In this document: positions 22,694-22,802 of the stretch, one piece after another
Layout of the letters: each line of letters starts with the position of its first letter
How positions within the stretch are numbered: position 1 is the stretch's first letter
Source: an uncultured Clostridia bacterium
GTDB taxonomy: Bacteria; Bacillota; Clostridia; Christensenellales; UBA1242
NCBI GenBank assembly: GCA_947631875.1
Contig: CANRMV010000004.1
Coordinates: forward strand, 1-22,802
DNA: 22,802 bases
Direction: 5' to 3'
Translations under genes and position numbers: made by a program
The notes under the pieces: generated by a model
The model's input: only the letters and a program-made list of their open reading frames with translations
What the model was told of the DNA's origin: nothing
Database searches by the model: none

Positions 22694-22802
22694 CATTTTT
22701 CTGCCAAAACTTCAACGGTGAACTTGGCTGAAATTTCAGGATATACTTTTGCCACAACGCTATACGCTCCCGCGATTTTGATTGGCTCTTTGAGGTCAAT
22801 CT
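22693..22802 (-). CDS. rplI: Ribosomal protein L9, C-terminal end (partial)
   Basis: The frame runs off the right edge of the window; 35 C-terminal residues are visible. They contain EPIKIAGAYSVVAKVYPEISAKFTVEVLAEK, which matches the end of bacterial L9 (PIK..G.Y.V.VK.HPE..AK..V.V). L9 is a large-subunit protein that helps maintain reading frame. The stop codon runs directly into a strong terminator, so rplI is the last gene of its transcript. The N-terminal part and upstream genes cannot be judged from this window. Confidence 0.85.
   Translation of the reverse strand, partial: IDLKEPIKIAGAYSVVAKVYPEISAKFTVEVLAEK

Noticed and set aside
1..22802. CRISPR arrays, tRNA or rRNA genes, insertion sequences, prophage
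   Set aside because: I saw no regularly spaced repeats, cloverleaf-like genes, transposase or phage structural genes.

Overview
The window looks like chromosomal DNA from an uncultured, low-GC Gram-positive bacterium, most likely a Clostridia-type member of the Bacillota. The evidence is AT-rich codon use, GGAGG-type ribosome binding sites, an aminoacyl-tRNA-synthetase T-box leader, AddAB in place of RecBCD, a SpoVB-type flippase and a spore-surface-like BclA C-terminal domain. I see no phage, transposase, CRISPR array, tRNA or rRNA. The one mobile-like item is a palindromic, GC-richer intergenic element at the extreme left (6-108).

Layout. 110-1940 (minus): a small unknown protein and a CNNM/CBS (CorC/HlyC-type) membrane protein. 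2071-3303 (plus): a PflX-like radical SAM protein and a small membrane protein. 3404-5830 (minus): a large membrane-anchored coiled-coil protein whose C-terminal region carries four AT-hook (GRPRK-type) motifs. It is the most unusual gene here. 6013-12326 (minus): addB-addA, overlapping by ATGA, for double-strand-break repair. 12358-13068 (minus) and 13197-14057 (plus): a divergent pair, a Myb/SANT-like DNA-binding protein and an unknown protein. 14064-14939 (minus): recO preceded by an unlisted 48-residue gene. 15065-15535 (minus): a BclA-C-like protein. 15615-18545 (plus): a promoter, an Asp-specific T-box (specifier GAC), an archaeal-type AspRS and AsnRS. 18569-20412 (minus): a SpoVB/MurJ-like flippase and an HU-like protein. 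20473-21070 (plus): a strongly promoted unknown gene. 21128-22429 (minus): an unknown protein with a basic, proline-rich tail. 22519-22680 (plus): a 53-residue protein. 22693-22802 (minus): the end of rplI (ribosomal protein L9).

Themes. DNA maintenance and organisation recur (AddAB, RecO, HU, Myb-like protein, AT-hook membrane protein), beside translation genes (AspRS, AsnRS, L9) and envelope or spore genes. Nearly every promoter I could place has a 17-bp spacer. Several genes have no ribosome binding site, and their -10 box lies only 5-6 nt before the start codon. I infer leaderless mRNAs for at least three genes (2071, 12326, 22429) and probably a fourth (13197). They sit beside genes with ordinary Shine-Dalgarno leaders. 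Three convergent gene pairs share bidirectional terminators; a fourth (14057/14064) has only 6 bp between stop codons and no terminator.

The best candidates for something undescribed are the membrane-anchored AT-hook protein and the fixed-geometry leaderless promoters.
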